NCBI RefSeq assembly: GCF_023074075.1
Contig: NZ_JADPKT010000010.1
Span: 1 to 58,085, forward strand
Direction: 5' to 3'
DNA length: 58,085 nucleotides
Origin: Bradyrhizobium sp. 138
Lineage (GTDB): Bacteria; Pseudomonadota; Alphaproteobacteria; Rhizobiales; Xanthobacteraceae
The translations under genes were made by a program, and so were the position numbers. A model generated the notes under the pieces. It did no database searches. It was not told where the DNA came from and was given only the letters and a program-made list of their open reading frames with translations. How positions within the stretch are numbered: the stretch's first letter is position 1; every line of letters starts with the position of its first letter. Shown here in pieces: positions 46,754 through 56,423 of the stretch.

Positions 46754-47115
46754 ATTGAAGTGCGTCGTAAAGGCCGAATGCAAGAATAACGACCGCATGA
46801 AATTGTGGAGGTACCCCAAGTTGCGGCTTCTTCGGTCTGCTGTCGACACACTGATAAGTATCCGAATGGGGAAGTCGTGGGGAGATCAACTCCGTCTGCC
46901 ACAACTTGCTTAGGCTTACGTGCGTGTCGGCTCGTGATGGCACAATTCCAAAGGGCCGGTCAGGCAATTTACATCCTGATGAGTGATGATGCTGGGCGCA
47001 AAAGGATTCCCAAGTGCGCTATGAGGCGCAAACCTCGGCTACCTGAAACCGGCAGGCCATGCAGAATAACGCCCGCAAATGAGGCTGAAAGTGCGCTCAT
47101 CATCGAGAATGGAAG

Positions 47116-48612
47116 ATGTCGACAGTGACGCAGGCCATCGATACCAATAGCCAGTTCAGCGTGCATGAGGAGCTGGGTATCCGTCCACCGACGATAGGAC
47201 AATCCTCGGCAGATGGTGACTTTGTTCGCTACTGGAGCCGAAACAGTGATCGCGCGTCCGCGTTGGCCGCAGTCGGAAAGCGAACCGAGGAAGCTATCAA
47301 GAAGACCGGCACCGGCCTGCAGCTATCCTCCGAGAACTTTAACGGTCACGATCTATCCGAATTTCGGTTGCGGCGATGCATCCTCAATCGTGCGCAACTT
47401 CACGGAGCGAAGCTGGATGGAGCCGACCTGTCCGAGGCCAACCTTATCTGCCCAGGATTAGAGCGAGCAAGTTTCCGCGGAGCCAAGCTCGATTTTGCGT
47501 ATATGCATGCGATCTCCGCTCAGGTCTGCAATTTCGATGATGCAAGTCTGCGCAATCTCATCGATGCAACAGGTAGCCTATTCCACGGATGCAGCATGAG
47601 GAGAACGCGTTTCGACAATGCAGTCCTAAGTGGCGTCCTGTTTTATCAGTGTGACGCAAGCCAGGCTGTCTTTGATGGCGCCGAACTGCAAGGATCGACG
47701 TTCAATGAATGCTACCTGCCTCGCTCGTCCTTCCATTTTGCCAAGTTGAGCCAGGTTACAATGACCAAGGCGCATCTCACCGGCAGCTCGCTTCTGCAGT
47801 CGAGGGGGGAGTGTCTATCGGTCCTGCGGCCCACTTCGGTCGATGGTCTCGTTCTAGAGAACGCTCATCTTCCCTATTTCAGGCTTTCAAAGGCGAGCGG
47901 TCTCATCCTAGCCAAAGGACTGAGCGCCCCCTTTTCGGATTTCAGCCTCTCAAATCTTGCGAGGGCGGAGTTTGAGCAGGCAGACCTGTCTGAGGCGCGA
48001 CTTCTGTCTGTAAATCTAGCCAAGGCCAACCTCGTCGGCGCGGTGTTGAACGGAGTATCTATTCGCTTTTGCCAGCTCGATGGGGCTGATCTATCTCGCG
48101 CATCAGGAGAAACTATATCAATCACCGAGAGCACGATGCGCTATGCCCAATTGAGCGGCTTTCGTGCGCGCTGTGCGTTCATACGCGACTGCGATATCGA
48201 TGATGCAGACTTTTCGCAGGCGTATCTCTATCGATCAATGATTACAGGTGATCCTCCGCAATCTATGGCCTTGAATCGCGCCAATTTCGAAGGAGCAAAC
48301 CTTGTTCAGTCATATATTGCAGCAGGAATGACCGGCAGCAATCTGGAGGCCGCCCGTACCGCATATATTCGAATGAATCAGTCGTCCCTCCGCAAGGCCA
48401 ACTTGAGTGGAGTTACGCCGTTCCAGGCAAGCTTTGTAAAAACTGATTTTTCGGATGCAGAGATAACGACTTTTGAACCGCCGTTCTTTGCCGACAGATG
48501 TCCTGGGCTCCAGGCCGCTTTAGAGGGCGTGGAAGATCAAAAATACAAACCCTCAGAGTATCTGGCTGACTTCTCATCGCTGGTGAGGCGCGGTCGAGAG
48601 GGATCGAGCTGA
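47116..48612 (+). CDS. Pentapeptide-repeat protein, 498 aa
   Basis: Residues 1-70 are a non-repeat head (SRNSDRASALAAVGKRTEEA). From about residue 71 A(D/N)Lxx repeats build a right-handed quadrilateral beta-helix: LSSENFNGHDLSEFRLRRC, LHGAKLDGADLSEANL, LARAEFEQADLSEARLLSVN, LAKANLVGAVLNGVSI, LNRANFEGANLVQ, LRKANLSGVTPFQASF. The C-terminus from 455 is non-repetitive (KYKPSEYLADFSSLV). No signal peptide or membrane segment. Proteins of this fold include DNA mimics that protect gyrase (Qnr, MfpA, and immunity proteins of antibiotic clusters) and many of unknown role. ATG 47116 has GGAAG directly upstream, so the start is not firm; ATG 47109 is in another frame. It is preceded by a sigma54-like motif and followed after 200 bases by a PanC-like gene. 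Confidence 0.9.
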   Translation: MSTVTQAIDTNSQFSVHEELGIRPPTIGQSSADGDFVRYWSRNSDRASALAAVGKRTEEAIKKTGTGLQLSSENFNGHDLSEFRLRRCILNRAQLHGAKLDGADLSEANLICPGLERASFRGAKLDFAYMHAISAQVCNFDDASLRNLIDATGSLFHGCSMRRTRFDNAVLSGVLFYQCDASQAVFDGAELQGSTFNECYLPRSSFHFAKLSQVTMTKAHLTGSSLLQSRGECLSVLRPTSVDGLVLENAHLPYFRLSKASGLILAKGLSAPFSDFSLSNLARAEFEQADLSEARLLSVNLAKANLVGAVLNGVSIRFCQLDGADLSRASGETISITESTMRYAQLSGFRARCAFIRDCDIDDADFSQAYLYRSMITGDPPQSMALNRANFEGANLVQSYIAAGMTGSNLEAARTAYIRMNQSSLRKANLSGVTPFQASFVKTDFSDAEITTFEPPFFADRCPGLQAALEGVEDQKYKPSEYLADFSSLVRRGREGSS

Positions 48613-48812
48613 TCTGAGCGCAAAATGCGCCTGGCGATTTAGACCAGCTGTCATCGCGGAAGAGAATGGAGGAGCACGATGCATCCGCGCCGTGATGGGA
48701 CTCCAGGCTCTTGCGCGGTCGCGCGTGGCCAGTGTGAGGGCAGCTCTCACCACGCGTCCTGTCTGATCGAGCAGCCGAGCTGCTGGGCAATCAACAAGAC
48801 GGAGCCGGATAC

Positions 48813-49724
48813 ATGCATCTAGCGTCGCTTTCAGCTGGCAAGGCGTTCATTACTGACATGGCAAGACGAGGTCGAACGATCGGCACAGTACACACGTTAG
48901 GTGCGTTGCATCAGGGGCACGCGGAATTGATCAGAAGGGCCGCAGTCGAGAACGATGTGGCCATTGTCACGGTCTATCCGAACAAGATTCAGCTCAGCCC
49001 AGGTCCCGAATACGAGTTCGACTTGGAGGATGACATTGCGCTTGCGCTAGGAGCGGGTGCTTCTGCCGTGATTTCGACGACGGACGCGGAGATATTCCCG
49101 CCAGGATATCGAACGTTTGTGTCTCAAGGGGATTATCCGCTGCGTGCGAACGGGCCTCATGGGCTCCTCATGGAAGGTATCACCGGATGCATCCGCTGGA
49201 TCTGTTTCGCTCGCCCATCTCGCAGTTATTTCGGCTTGAAGGATATTGGACAGGCCCTTCTCGTGAAGCGAGCGGTCGCAGACCTGCTTCTTGATTGCGA
49301 CATACGCTTTGTGCCAACAGTACGATACAAGAACGGAGTGCCTATTTCGTCACGTTTGCGACACTTCAATCGTTCCGAGCTGGACGAGCTTTCGTCTCTC
49401 TTCCTGGCGCTGGACCACTTGAGAAAAGAGGCGGCGCGGGGAGTGTCTTGCGCCCAAGACCTGATAGCGTCGGCAAGACCGCTGATCAAATTCCGACAGT
49501 TTGAATTGGAATCCCTTCGCATTGTTGGCGCGGACAGCTTTGAAGATCAGAAGCAGATCGAGCTTCCCTTTATAATCAGTGGAGTCGCCCTTGGTCGCAG
49601 CCTCAGAGTGCCTGACAACATCTTTGTACCGGATCAAGATACACTTTTGCATGGTCCTGCAGATATATGGATCGATTTGCCCAAGAAGTCGGAGTCGGGC
49701 GACCATGCACAGGCGCAGGCTTGA
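48813..49724 (+). CDS. Divergent pantoate-beta-alanine ligase-like (PanC-fold) enzyme
   Basis: 303 aa. The nucleotidyltransferase motif is present (GALHQGHAELIRRA, HxGH near residue 31), as are YFGLKDIGQALLVKRAV near 140 and PISSRLRHFNRSEL near 184 (KMSKS-equivalent SSR). Substrate-side motifs differ from true PanC: VPTMG reads VHTLG, FVNPxQF reads VYPNKIQLSPG, the YPRD segment is absent, and RPGHFRG reads GPHGLLMEG. It should still activate a carboxylate as an acyl-adenylate and join it to an amine, but probably not pantoate plus beta-alanine. GGAG at 48801-48804 precedes ATG 48813. It follows the pentapeptide gene by 200 bases. Housekeeping panB is not nearby. Likely a specialised-metabolite or modified-cofactor enzyme. 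Confidence 0.82.
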   Translation: MHLASLSAGKAFITDMARRGRTIGTVHTLGALHQGHAELIRRAAVENDVAIVTVYPNKIQLSPGPEYEFDLEDDIALALGAGASAVISTTDAEIFPPGYRTFVSQGDYPLRANGPHGLLMEGITGCIRWICFARPSRSYFGLKDIGQALLVKRAVADLLLDCDIRFVPTVRYKNGVPISSRLRHFNRSELDELSSLFLALDHLRKEAARGVSCAQDLIASARPLIKFRQFELESLRIVGADSFEDQKQIELPFIISGVALGRSLRVPDNIFVPDQDTLLHGPADIWIDLPKKSESGDHAQAQA

Positions 49725-50014
49725 AGAGATCAGCGGCAGTTCGCGCAATTGGTCACTCAACCGTCTAGGCGGCTCGAAATCTCATCTTCAACCTGCGCCC
49801 TGTCTCTGGCGAGTTGCTCTCGCTCCCGCCGAAACTCTCGCTTTGCGCGAGACCTGCAATCCATAATTGCCAATTGTTCCTCGAAACGCTCACCAGTCTC
49901 CGGGAGGAGAGGAGCAGCGAGCGGACTCTGTGAGCTGAACGGCGCCTGCCTGCAAGGTATCCGCCCGGTGAGGGCCGCCTTGCCGAATGAGGCGTATTGT
50001 TGAGAACTGTCCTT

Positions 50015-50425
50015 ATGGACAGTGATAGGCGCAGTGCCCAAGTCGAACGGCTTGAGGTGGTGGACACGGGCCGGCGGCGACGCTGGTCCGAGGATGAGAA
50101 GCTCAAGATTGTCCTGGAGAGCTTACAGGCGCCGCGCCAGGTCGCAGCAACCGCGCGGCGGTACGGCGTTTCGCGCTCATTGCTGCTGCGATGGCGACGG
50201 TCGTTTCGGCCTGAGCCGAAGGATGCCGCCCATCAACCTGGCTTCGTACCGGCGGTGGTGGTCGCGGAATCAGGGCCGATGCCTTGTCCAGTCGCGCCGT
50301 CAAGCAGCGGCGGGTCGATCGAGATCGAGTTTGCGGCCGGGGCTCGGACGCGGATCACGGGCACGGTTGATGCGGCGACGCTGAAGGCCGCGGTGGCGGC
50401 ACTGGCAGATGGACGGCCGCGGTGA
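50015..50425 (+). CDS. tnpA: IS66 accessory protein TnpA
   Basis: 136 aa. Helix-turn-helix WSEDEKLKIVLESLQAPRQV, then ARRYGVSRSLLLRWRRSF. The rest is low-complexity linker and a small beta/alpha end (IEIEFAAGARTRITGTVDAA). Start ATG 50015 (MDSDRRS) is favoured over an upstream TTG. It overlaps tnpB by four bases (GTGA). Confidence 0.9.
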   Translation: MDSDRRSAQVERLEVVDTGRRRRWSEDEKLKIVLESLQAPRQVAATARRYGVSRSLLLRWRRSFRPEPKDAAHQPGFVPAVVVAESGPMPCPVAPSSSGGSIEIEFAAGARTRITGTVDAATLKAAVAALADGRPR

Positions 50426-50769
50426 TCCCCATTGCGTCGGGCGTGCGGGTGTGGATTGCGACCGGCCACACCGATATGCGTCGCGGCATGAACTCGCTGG
50501 CCTTGCTGGTGCAGGAAGCGTTCACGCGAGACCCGCACGGCGGCGATCTCTATGTGTTCCGAGGCAAAAGCGGCAAGCTGATCAAGATCCTTTGGCACGA
50601 TGGACTGGGCATGTCGCTTTATGCCAAGCGGCTGGAGCGTGGCCGCTTCCTGTGGCCGTCGTCGGCTGATGGCGTGGTGACAATCACCCCAGCCCAGCTT
50701 GGATACCTGCTGGAGGGCATCGACTGGCGGATGCCGCAACGTACCTGGCGACCGCAGGCGGCCGGCTGA
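50422..50769 (+). CDS. tnpB: IS66 accessory protein TnpB (Orf2 type)
   Basis: 115 aa, the standard IS66 Orf2 protein: IPIASGVRVWIATGHTDMRR, then MNSLALLVQEAFTRDPHGGD and LYVFRGKSGKLIKILWHDG. It starts at GTG 50422 inside the tnpA stop. It is required for transposition in IS66; its biochemical role is unknown. Confidence 0.92.
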   Translation: MIPIASGVRVWIATGHTDMRRGMNSLALLVQEAFTRDPHGGDLYVFRGKSGKLIKILWHDGLGMSLYAKRLERGRFLWPSSADGVVTITPAQLGYLLEGIDWRMPQRTWRPQAAG

Positions 50770-50842
50770 TCGCTGGGATTTGAATCGGTGGCACGATCAG
50801 CGGTTCGGACAGAGACCGCGTCTTGTGATTCTCTGGTCGGCG

Positions 50843-52414
50843 ATGGGCGCTGATGATTCTCTTCCCGACGATGTGACCACGCTGCAGGCGATGCTGCGCG
50901 CCGAGCGAGCGGCCCGTTTGGCCGCGGAAGCCGAGGCCCAGGCGGGGGCCTTGCTGATCGAGAAGCTCAAGCTCACGATCAAGAAGCTCCGGCACGAGCA
51001 GTTCGGGCAGTCCTCCGAGCGAGGCGCATTGCTGGACCAGCTCGAGCTACAGCTCGCGGACCTGGAGGAGAACGCGGCGCAAGCTGAGACCGCGGCGCAG
51101 ATGGCAGCGGAGAAGATAGCGGTGCCATCGTTCGAGCGCCGCAAGCCAGCCCGTCGGCCGCTGCCGGAGCATTTGCCGCGGGAGCGCATCGTCTATCCGG
51201 TGCCGGCCACCTGCCCATGCTGCGGCGACAGCCGATTGCGCAAGATTGGCGAGGACGTAACCGAGACGCTGGAGCTCGTTCCGCGCCAGTGGAAGGTGAT
51301 CCAGCACGTGCGCGAGAAGCTCGTCTGCCGGGCCTGCGAAGCGATCACCCAACCGCCGGCCCCCTCGCATCCGATTGCGCGCGGGCGTGCAGGGTCCAAG
51401 CTGCTGGCCCATGTCCTGTTCGCCAAGTACGGCCTGCACCTGCCGCTTCATCGTCAGAGCGATGTCTACCAGCGTGAAGGCATCGACCTCGACGTATCGA
51501 CGCTCGCGGACTGGGTAGGTGCCGCAGCGGCAATCCTGATGCCTCTGGTCGATGCGATCCGGAGCCACGTCTTCGCAGCCGAGCGCATCCACGCGGATGA
51601 CACCACGGTGCCGGTCCTGGCCAAGGGCAAGACCCGGACCGGCCGGCTCTGGACCTATGTCCGCGACGACCGTCCGTTTGCCGGCCCAGATCCGCCGGCG
51701 GCCGTGTTCTTCTACTCGCCCGATCGTGGCGGTGCGCATCCGGAGCAGCATCTGGCGGGCTATGCCGGACTGATGCAGGCCGACGCCTACGCTGGCTTTG
51801 GCAGGCTCTACGAGGCCAATCGCAAGGGCGGCCCGATCATCGAGGCCGCCTGCTGGGCGCACGGCAGGCGCAAGTTCTTTGATCTCGCGCGGCTCAGCAA
51901 GGCGCCGATCGCGGCCGAGGCGGTCAAGCGCGTCGATGTTCTGTTCGCCATCGAGCGCGAGATCAACGGTCTTACTGCGCAGGAGCGTTTGCGTGTGCGC
52001 CAGGAGCGTAGCCGCCCCCTGATCGTCGAGCTGGAGGCGTGGTTGCGCGAGCAGCGCGCCAAGCTCTCCAGGAACAACGACACGACCAAGGCGATCAATT
52101 ACTGCCTCAGCCGCTGGGATGCGTTTAGCCGCTTCGTTGATGACGGACGGCTTTGCATGTCGAACAATGCCGCCGAGCGGGAGCTTCGGGCTGTCGCCGT
52201 GGGCAGAAGAAATTGGACCTTCGCCGGGTCCGATGAGGGCGGACGGCGCGCGGCTACCATCTACAGCCTCATCGCCACCGCCAAGCTCAATGACATCGAC
52301 CCGCAGGCTTGGCTCGCCGACGTGCTGGCGCGCCTACCGGATCATCCCGCCAAGCGCATCCACGAACTCATGCCCTGGAATTGGCGACCTCAGAACGTCG
52401 CTCAGGCCGCATAA
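50843..52414 (+). CDS. tnpC: IS66 transposase TnpC
   Basis: 523 aa from ATG 50843 (MGADDSLPDDVTT). N-terminal leucine-zipper and RHEQFGQSSERG, a zinc finger (CPCCGDSRL and CRACE near 115-155), then the DDE core: Asp in RIHADDTTVPVLAKG, Asp in LMQADAYAGFGRLY, Glu in CMSNNAAERELRAVAVGRRN. The end WRPQNVAQAA is typical. All catalytic residues intact. Confidence 0.94.
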   Translation: MGADDSLPDDVTTLQAMLRAERAARLAAEAEAQAGALLIEKLKLTIKKLRHEQFGQSSERGALLDQLELQLADLEENAAQAETAAQMAAEKIAVPSFERRKPARRPLPEHLPRERIVYPVPATCPCCGDSRLRKIGEDVTETLELVPRQWKVIQHVREKLVCRACEAITQPPAPSHPIARGRAGSKLLAHVLFAKYGLHLPLHRQSDVYQREGIDLDVSTLADWVGAAAAILMPLVDAIRSHVFAAERIHADDTTVPVLAKGKTRTGRLWTYVRDDRPFAGPDPPAAVFFYSPDRGGAHPEQHLAGYAGLMQADAYAGFGRLYEANRKGGPIIEAACWAHGRRKFFDLARLSKAPIAAEAVKRVDVLFAIEREINGLTAQERLRVRQERSRPLIVELEAWLREQRAKLSRNNDTTKAINYCLSRWDAFSRFVDDGRLCMSNNAAERELRAVAVGRRNWTFAGSDEGGRRAATIYSLIATAKLNDIDPQAWLADVLARLPDHPAKRIHELMPWNWRPQNVAQAA

Positions 52415-52727
52415 GCGCGGTCAGCCATCCGTTCAAGATGACCTAACCAGGGGCCGTCACCGGACGCGTACCCTGCAAGTTGGTTGCGCACGATGATCCC
52501 ATTGGTCTCGTTGGCCGCAGGCCCGATTGGCGGACTACGTTGACGTTCATCGTGCTGTTCGCGTACTTCGACTAACACTGCACGGCGACCTCGTGACCGA
52601 GTAGGTCGTTGACCTATACAGATTGGGGAATTGTAGCTTGGGCAGAGTGTCCCAATTGGAATTTCCTCCAGTGAAATTGAGCTAGTTTTGGTTGTTTCCG
52701 CGTCGATAGGTGCGGGCTCTGCCGGGG

Positions 52728-53444
52728 TTATGCTGCCATGCGGAGTGGCAGCGGGGTGAAGCAGGCTTGATCCTGCGCGCTGCCGCCATGACCCGAATGG
52801 GGAGGCTCCCTGTCATAGAAGGCAGACATAGGCCGGTCGGGCTCCGCGCCTGGCTGGCCGCTGTCATAGCGGGCACATCTCCTCGTTGACGCTCCTCCAG
52901 AGCCGTTCGACAAACACGTTGTTTCGCCATGCGCTGTTCCGTCCATGCTGATCGCGATGGCGTTGTCGCCGGGCAGGCCGGTAATAGCATGTCCAGTGAA
53001 CTGAGAGCCCTGAGCCGCGTTGAAGATGTCCGGCTTGCCGGGACGAGCCAAGGCATACGCCAGCGTTCGACGCAGAAGGCTGGTCCATGGTGATCGACAG
53101 TCGGCACGACAGACCGCGACGTGCTGCGCAGTCCGACACCACAGCGAGATAGACGAGGCCAATCGCCCCAGGATGTAGGTGATTTCCATCGCCCAGACCT
53201 GGTTCGTTGCGTAATCTCCATGACGCGCAGCAGATATGGACGGATCTTGTGGCTGGGCTCGGGTCTGGTGGTGCGCGGAAGGCGATAGAGCGGCTATCCC
53301 CATCCGCCGCATCGCCGTCTTCACATGCCGGCGGCCGATCTTGCCCCTAGCCAGCAGGCCTCTCAGCATTCGCGAACCGGCGAGGGAAACTCGCAGATGC
53401 AACCGGTCGAGACGCCGCATGAAGGCGAGATCGGCGTGCGGCAC
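52728..53444 (-). pseudogene. IS3-family OrfB relic
   Basis: The minus strand carries MRRLDRLHLRVSLAGSRML, then VKTAMRRMGIAALSP, NQVWAMEITYI (first Asp now Glu), FNAAQGSQFTGHAITG (second Asp lost), NVFVERLWRSVNEE and FTPLPLRMAA. Several frameshifts and lost catalytic residues. No OrfA. Dead. Confidence 0.85.
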
Positions 53445-55339
53445 CCGTCGCGGAAGGGACCGGAGAACTCCGACCCATCCTCACCCGCCGATACATTGTT
53501 TCTGAGCTGTCGTTGATCCCTATGGTCGAATTGCTCGAGTGCTCTCCAGCAGCGTTGAGCTTCATTTAAGCGAGCACTGGCGTGCCTACCGGTCGCCTCG
53601 GCTCGGAACATGCCGATCTCACTGTGGGGAGCACCCGTGCCTATAAGAATCGGTGAGTTGAGTCGGCTGTAGCCTCAGGTTGTACAACACGAGGCCGGCC
53701 TAACGCGGAGCATAGGCAATGAAACAGCTCTGGGCTGCTTGGACTGAGTGAGATTGCACTCGCGAGCTCAATCCGGCGCTACGATTGCACCATAGAGGCC
53801 ATCGATCGAGAGCCGATAGGGCATCGGGATTGCGCGCACCCTCGTCAGCCTTCAACACTCCTGCACCATTGCCGATGGTCCCTTGAAGGAGGGAATTAAA
53901 GGACTGTTGGTGAGCGAGTGGGACAGCGAGAAAGGGAGGTACTTGGCTTCTCTCGGCGTTCACCGCACGTTCGATGGATTTGCGGTCAGTCAGCTCTTGG
54001 AGGGATTCGGCTCCTCGGTCATGGAGGACAACAGGGCTGTTGGCATCCCAGCTTCCGGTACGATGTTGTTTAAGTTCGCATCCGGATCGTTGGCGGCTCT
54101 CTCAGGAAGGACCGTAAAATTCACGACCAAACCCGTCAGTTCTCGTCAATTCCAGATGGAATTCACAGATTGGCCTGAAGCCGCTCAACCGAAATGACTC
54201 CCGTCGCGATAACTGCCATCTCGTTTCCGAAGGTCGGGTCGAGCTGTGAAGTCGCGATGTTTCGATTCCTGGCTCCGCGACCAAATAGGGTGGTGAAGTG
54301 GAGCTGGCGTCGTGGCGCGCATTGGCGAACGTAAAAAGCATTCTGTGAGATACAAGCAAGTCCGGAATAGAACGCCAATGGAAGCCGAGACTTGGTGTGC
54401 GTTGCGTGCACGGGGCACTCCGCCGAGGCATTGTCGTCCGCGGCTGGCGGTGCGGGCCGTCTCGGCTTTTCCGAGAAGAGGCTTGTCACGGCGCTCAACG
54501 TATCGGACATTTGTGCGAGCGATGCTCGCCAAGTCGCGACTTAATTCAATCCTCTAGATTGGCAGCGATGTTGATATCCAAGCTATTGACACAAGTCCCA
54601 GTTCACGTTGAAGCGTTCTCCTGAAACGGAATCCCGTAAAACGAGTGATATAGCCCGTTGTTAAACCGCAGCGGGAATTGATATCGCGGATGATATTGAT
54701 CTCTGGTTTCGGGACTGCGCGCGTGCTCCGTATGTGACAGGCGGATGAAACCGTCGCGCAAATTTACTAAATCCAATGCGACGAAGCAAATATATGTCTG
54801 ACGTGTAACTTGTATATTCAAATCGCAATTACTTATGGTAGAACATCCCGCGTAGTCGGGCTGATTGATGAGACCGCGAGTTATCCGTTCGTCCTCATAA
54901 GCTCGAATGTACCTGTTGCGGACGTGTGAGGAGTTGCCTTCCCAAAATTATCTTTAAGCTTGGCTCCCGGACAGAGCGAACATTTCTCATCGGCGAAAAG
55001 AATGCTGGTTTCGTTTCATGGACTGGACATCTGTTGACCGTATGATTGCGATGTAAGAGCGAGGTAATCGATCATGTTGCACGTCCATCCCGGCACCGCT
55101 GCCCGTCGACTGGTCCTCTGGTCAGAGCCGATGCAAGAGTCGGAGCTGTGCGCAACGGAGCAGGTCACACGATGGTCGTGGTCTGTAGCCCAAGATTCCA
55201 TCGCAGCCTTTTGTGCCGACTGCTGCAGCACATTGCGAGCGAGTAGGGTGCGTCACCAGGCCGACTTGTTCTGTAGTCGGTCCCTCGAACGAGTGATCAC
55301 GCAGTTTTGTTCGCGCGTCACGATAGCGAGAGAATAAGC
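53445..55339. other. Long gap with one doubtful ORF
   Basis: A plus frame at 53883-54197 (104 codons) contains LASLGVHRTFDGFAVSQLLE and FKFASGSLAALSGRTVKF, which read like real protein, but no family or good start signal was recognised. The rest, including the A/T-richer stretch 54760-54960, shows no gene, nod box or sigma54 motif that I could support. Confidence 0.4.
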
Positions 55340-56224
55340 ATGAGCAACATGACAGATAACATTATCCCGCGAGCGGATATCGTCAAATCCACGGCCCGAC
55401 TCGGTGCTGAGATCAAGAACATCAGACTATCAGATGAATTATCAGACGAGATGGTCCGGGCTATTAGCCAGTTGCTCCTTGAGCACAAGGTCATCTTCTT
55501 CCGTGATCAGGGACATCTCGATGATTTCGAACAGCATCGCTTTGCCCTCAGGCTTGGTTCGCTGGTAACGCCTATGGATATGAAGCCCGATCGTCGCAGC
55601 GGCCATGCTGACCAGGTGCACACGAACGTCAGTTTCGGTGACGAATCTCCGAAGATCTCAGTGCTGCGCGGCGTCGTGATCCCGCCTGATGACCGCGAGA
55701 CAGTTTGGTCAAGCACTGCGGCCGCGTATCTTGATCTTCCGGAGCCGCTCCGGATGCTGGCCGACAATCTCTGGGCAGTGCACTACAGCACCTATGATTG
55801 CACCTTGACCAGGCATCCGGCCGAGATGGATGCAAAGCAATTTGGTGATGTCTTCACCGGAACCATCTGCGAGGACGCGCGTCCGGTTGTTCGCGTCCAT
55901 CCCGAGACGGGCGAGCGCTTGCTCGTGCTCGGAGAGTCCGTGAGGAACTTCGTCGGCCTGGAAAGATATGCGAGCCAGAAGCTGTTTGACCGCCTTCAAT
56001 CTTACCTCGCCTTGCCTGAGAATAGCGTAAGATGGAGCTGGAAACCAGGCGACGTTGTAATCTGGGATAACCGCGCGACCCAGCGCTGCGCCATCGGAAA
56101 ATCCAGTGACCGAGATGGAGTCGAGAGGCGTAGCGCTATCGATGGCGATGTACCGGTCAGTATCGCTGGTCCTCGTAGCGTGGCGCGCTCCAAGCCAAAG
56201 CTGCAGACTGCCAAGGCTGCCTAG
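55340..56224 (+). CDS. TauD/TfdA-family dioxygenase homologue with altered iron-binding triad
   Basis: 294 aa, normal family length. Family segments: RLGAEIKNIRLSDELSDEMV, LLLEHKVIFFRDQGHL, FALRLGSLVTPMD, VLRGVVIPPDDRETVWSSTAA, LVLGESVRNFVGLERYASQ and WKPGDVVIWDNRATQ. The metal motif that is normally HTD reads HTN (near residue 96), and the distal His that normally follows DNRATQ reads Arg (ATQRC near residue 249). Two of the three iron ligands are therefore replaced. The Arg pair for 2-oxoglutarate (VERRSAI) is kept. Expected to be catalytically impaired or repurposed. ATG 55340 is preceded by GAGAG. No operon partner. Confidence 0.88.
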   Translation: MSNMTDNIIPRADIVKSTARLGAEIKNIRLSDELSDEMVRAISQLLLEHKVIFFRDQGHLDDFEQHRFALRLGSLVTPMDMKPDRRSGHADQVHTNVSFGDESPKISVLRGVVIPPDDRETVWSSTAAAYLDLPEPLRMLADNLWAVHYSTYDCTLTRHPAEMDAKQFGDVFTGTICEDARPVVRVHPETGERLLVLGESVRNFVGLERYASQKLFDRLQSYLALPENSVRWSWKPGDVVIWDNRATQRCAIGKSSDRDGVERRSAIDGDVPVSIAGPRSVARSKPKLQTAKAA

Positions 56225-56423
56225 TGTGGCCACTGATCTGATCTATCGCCATCGAAGGAAGTGATCTGAATTGAGCGTCATCAAGGCTCTCCTGCGCGCA
56301 ATGAGGCTGAGTAGCTGATGCGCACGCCTTCGTCTGTTGGTTCCCGATGTAAACGGGCACTACCCCACTGAAGCCCGAATGGATTCGCATCAAGGCACAC
56401 GCATCAAATTGTTGGTACCCCTC

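Larger units (their letters stand above)
46301..47115. other. Promoter region and gap before the pentapeptide gene
   Basis: Contains a NifA-like site and a sigma54 motif (listed separately). A plus frame at 46492-46758 reads LENARTCIEGNYYSIVIES, then DIGFAVEGIENKRDLPSR, protein-like but unassigned; it may be a fragment. Between 46754 and 47115 nothing else is supported, giving a leader of about 350 bases. Confidence 0.4.
49957..52471 (+). mobile_element. Intact IS66-family element, 2515 bp
   Basis: Terminal repeats: GTATCCGCCCGGTGAGGGCC at 49957 matches the reverse complement of the right end at 52471 (GTACGCGTCCGGTGACGGCC). A perfect 8-bp target duplication CCTGCAAG flanks it (49949-49956 and 52472-52479), as expected for IS66. 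tnpA, tnpB and tnpC are intact and overlapping or closely spaced. Confidence 0.95.

Noticed and set aside
45965..47115. Search for a tts box (TtsI site) before the pentapeptide gene, which could make it a type III effector
   Set aside because: No stretch matched the GTCAG-TT-TCG-AAGCT pattern well; a NifA/sigma54 motif fits better.
54130..54160. GTCAGTTCTCGTCAATTCC resembling the left part of a tts box
   Set aside because: Only the first half matches and no gene with effector character starts downstream.
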